Shown here: positions 6,011 through 6,221 of the stretch, in pieces | Numbering within the stretch: the first letter of the stretch is position 1 | Layout: every line of letters begins with the position of its first letter | Origin: Candidatus Margulisiibacteriota bacterium | GTDB taxonomy: Bacteria > Margulisbacteria > WOR-1 > O2-12-FULL-45-9 | DNA: 6,221 nt | Assembly: GCA_030018645.1 (NCBI GenBank) | Contig: JASEHX010000075.1 | Span: forward strand, 1-6,221 | Reading direction: 5' to 3' | Notes under the pieces: generated by a model | What the model saw: the letters and a program-made list of their open reading frames with translations, nothing else | The model's database searches: none | What the model was told of the DNA's origin: nothing | Made by a program: the position numbers and the translations under genes

Positions 6011-6221
6011 TTATACCCCTTTCTTCTTTGAAACTATAACCATCGCTGGTCTTATTACCCGTCCGTTTAGAGTGTACCCTTTTTGCAGTTCTTCGATGTT
6101 CATCCCTTCCGGTCCGTCCTGTTCTTTTTGCAAAATAGCTTCATGCATATTGGGGTCGTACGTCTTCCCCAATGCTTCAATTTCGCTAACCCCATGTTTT
6201 TTAAGGGTATCTTCAATTTGC
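6011..6221 (-). CDS. grpE: Nucleotide exchange factor GrpE (C-terminal part, cut by window edge)
   Basis: GrpE releases ADP from DnaK and resets the chaperone cycle. Reading the minus strand from 6220 gives the last 69 residues and a TAA stop at 6013-6011. They match the GrpE C-terminal beta domain: LKKHGVSEIEALGKTYDPNMHEA, then GYTLNGRVIRPAMVIVS. The start, the long dimerising helices and any upstream hrcA lie outside the window. The gene ends 3 nt before dnaK, and its last codons contain the dnaK ribosome binding site. Its tail is short and basic (KKKGV). The operon promoter, and any CIRCE element, must lie further upstream. Confidence 0.96.
   Translation of the reverse strand, partial: QIEDTLKKHGVSEIEALGKTYDPNMHEAILQKEQDGPEGMNIEELQKGYTLNGRVIRPAMVIVSKKKGV
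6016..6022 (-). promoter_or_regulatory. dnaK ribosome binding site inside the end of grpE
   Basis: AAAGGGG on the minus strand sits 8 nt before the dnaK ATG and is made of the Lys-Gly-Val codons that end grpE. No room remains for an internal promoter or RNA thermometer between the two genes, so dnaK depends on the upstream operon transcript. Confidence 0.7.

Overview
The window reads as a chromosomal segment from an uncultured-type bacterium with an outer membrane. It holds two convergent transcription units. On the minus strand is the downstream part of a heat-shock/chaperone operon in the order grpE (3' part only), dnaK, dnaJ, rsmE, mtaB, with gaps of 1-3 nt or short overlaps. On the plus strand is a single secreted-protein gene with its own near-perfect sigma-70-type promoter and terminator. 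No tRNA, rRNA, CRISPR, prophage or insertion-sequence gene is visible.

Layout. Positions 1-134 carry the promoter (TTGACA, 16 bp, TATAAT), a strong Shine-Dalgarno sequence and an unusual AUG-AAU-UGA mini-ORF that overlaps a UUG start. Positions 135-935 encode a 266-residue protein with a signal peptide, a short helical/coiled-coil segment, a Pro/Ala linker and a C-terminal region that looks like a small beta-barrel. Positions 936-1075 are the convergent intergenic region, with terminator structures and a 19-nt palindrome flanked by 9-bp direct repeats. Positions 1076-6221, all minus strand, are mtaB (tRNA t6A37 methylthiotransferase), rsmE (16S rRNA m3U1498 methyltransferase), dnaJ, dnaK and the last 69 codons of grpE.

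How the genes work together. GrpE, DnaJ and DnaK form the Hsp70 folding machine: DnaJ delivers substrates and stimulates ATP hydrolysis, and GrpE exchanges nucleotide. RsmE and MtaB modify the ribosome and tRNA and appear to be translationally coupled to the chaperones. The order resembles the Bacillus dnaK operon (hrcA-grpE-dnaK-dnaJ-prmA-rsmE-mtaB) but without prmA between dnaJ and rsmE. DnaK nevertheless carries the nucleotide-domain segment typical of Gram-negative Hsp70s, and the neighbouring plus-strand gene looks like an outer-membrane protein. A Firmicutes-like order combined with diderm features points to a deep-branching diderm lineage (for example Margulisbacteria/Saganbacteria or a similar candidate phylum). 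This placement is inference only.

No wholly new multi-gene system was found. The items most worth a second look are the start-stop arrangement at the plus-strand gene, that protein's architecture, the 8-bp tandem repeat inside rsmE, and the repeat-flanked palindrome and competing terminator folds between the two units.
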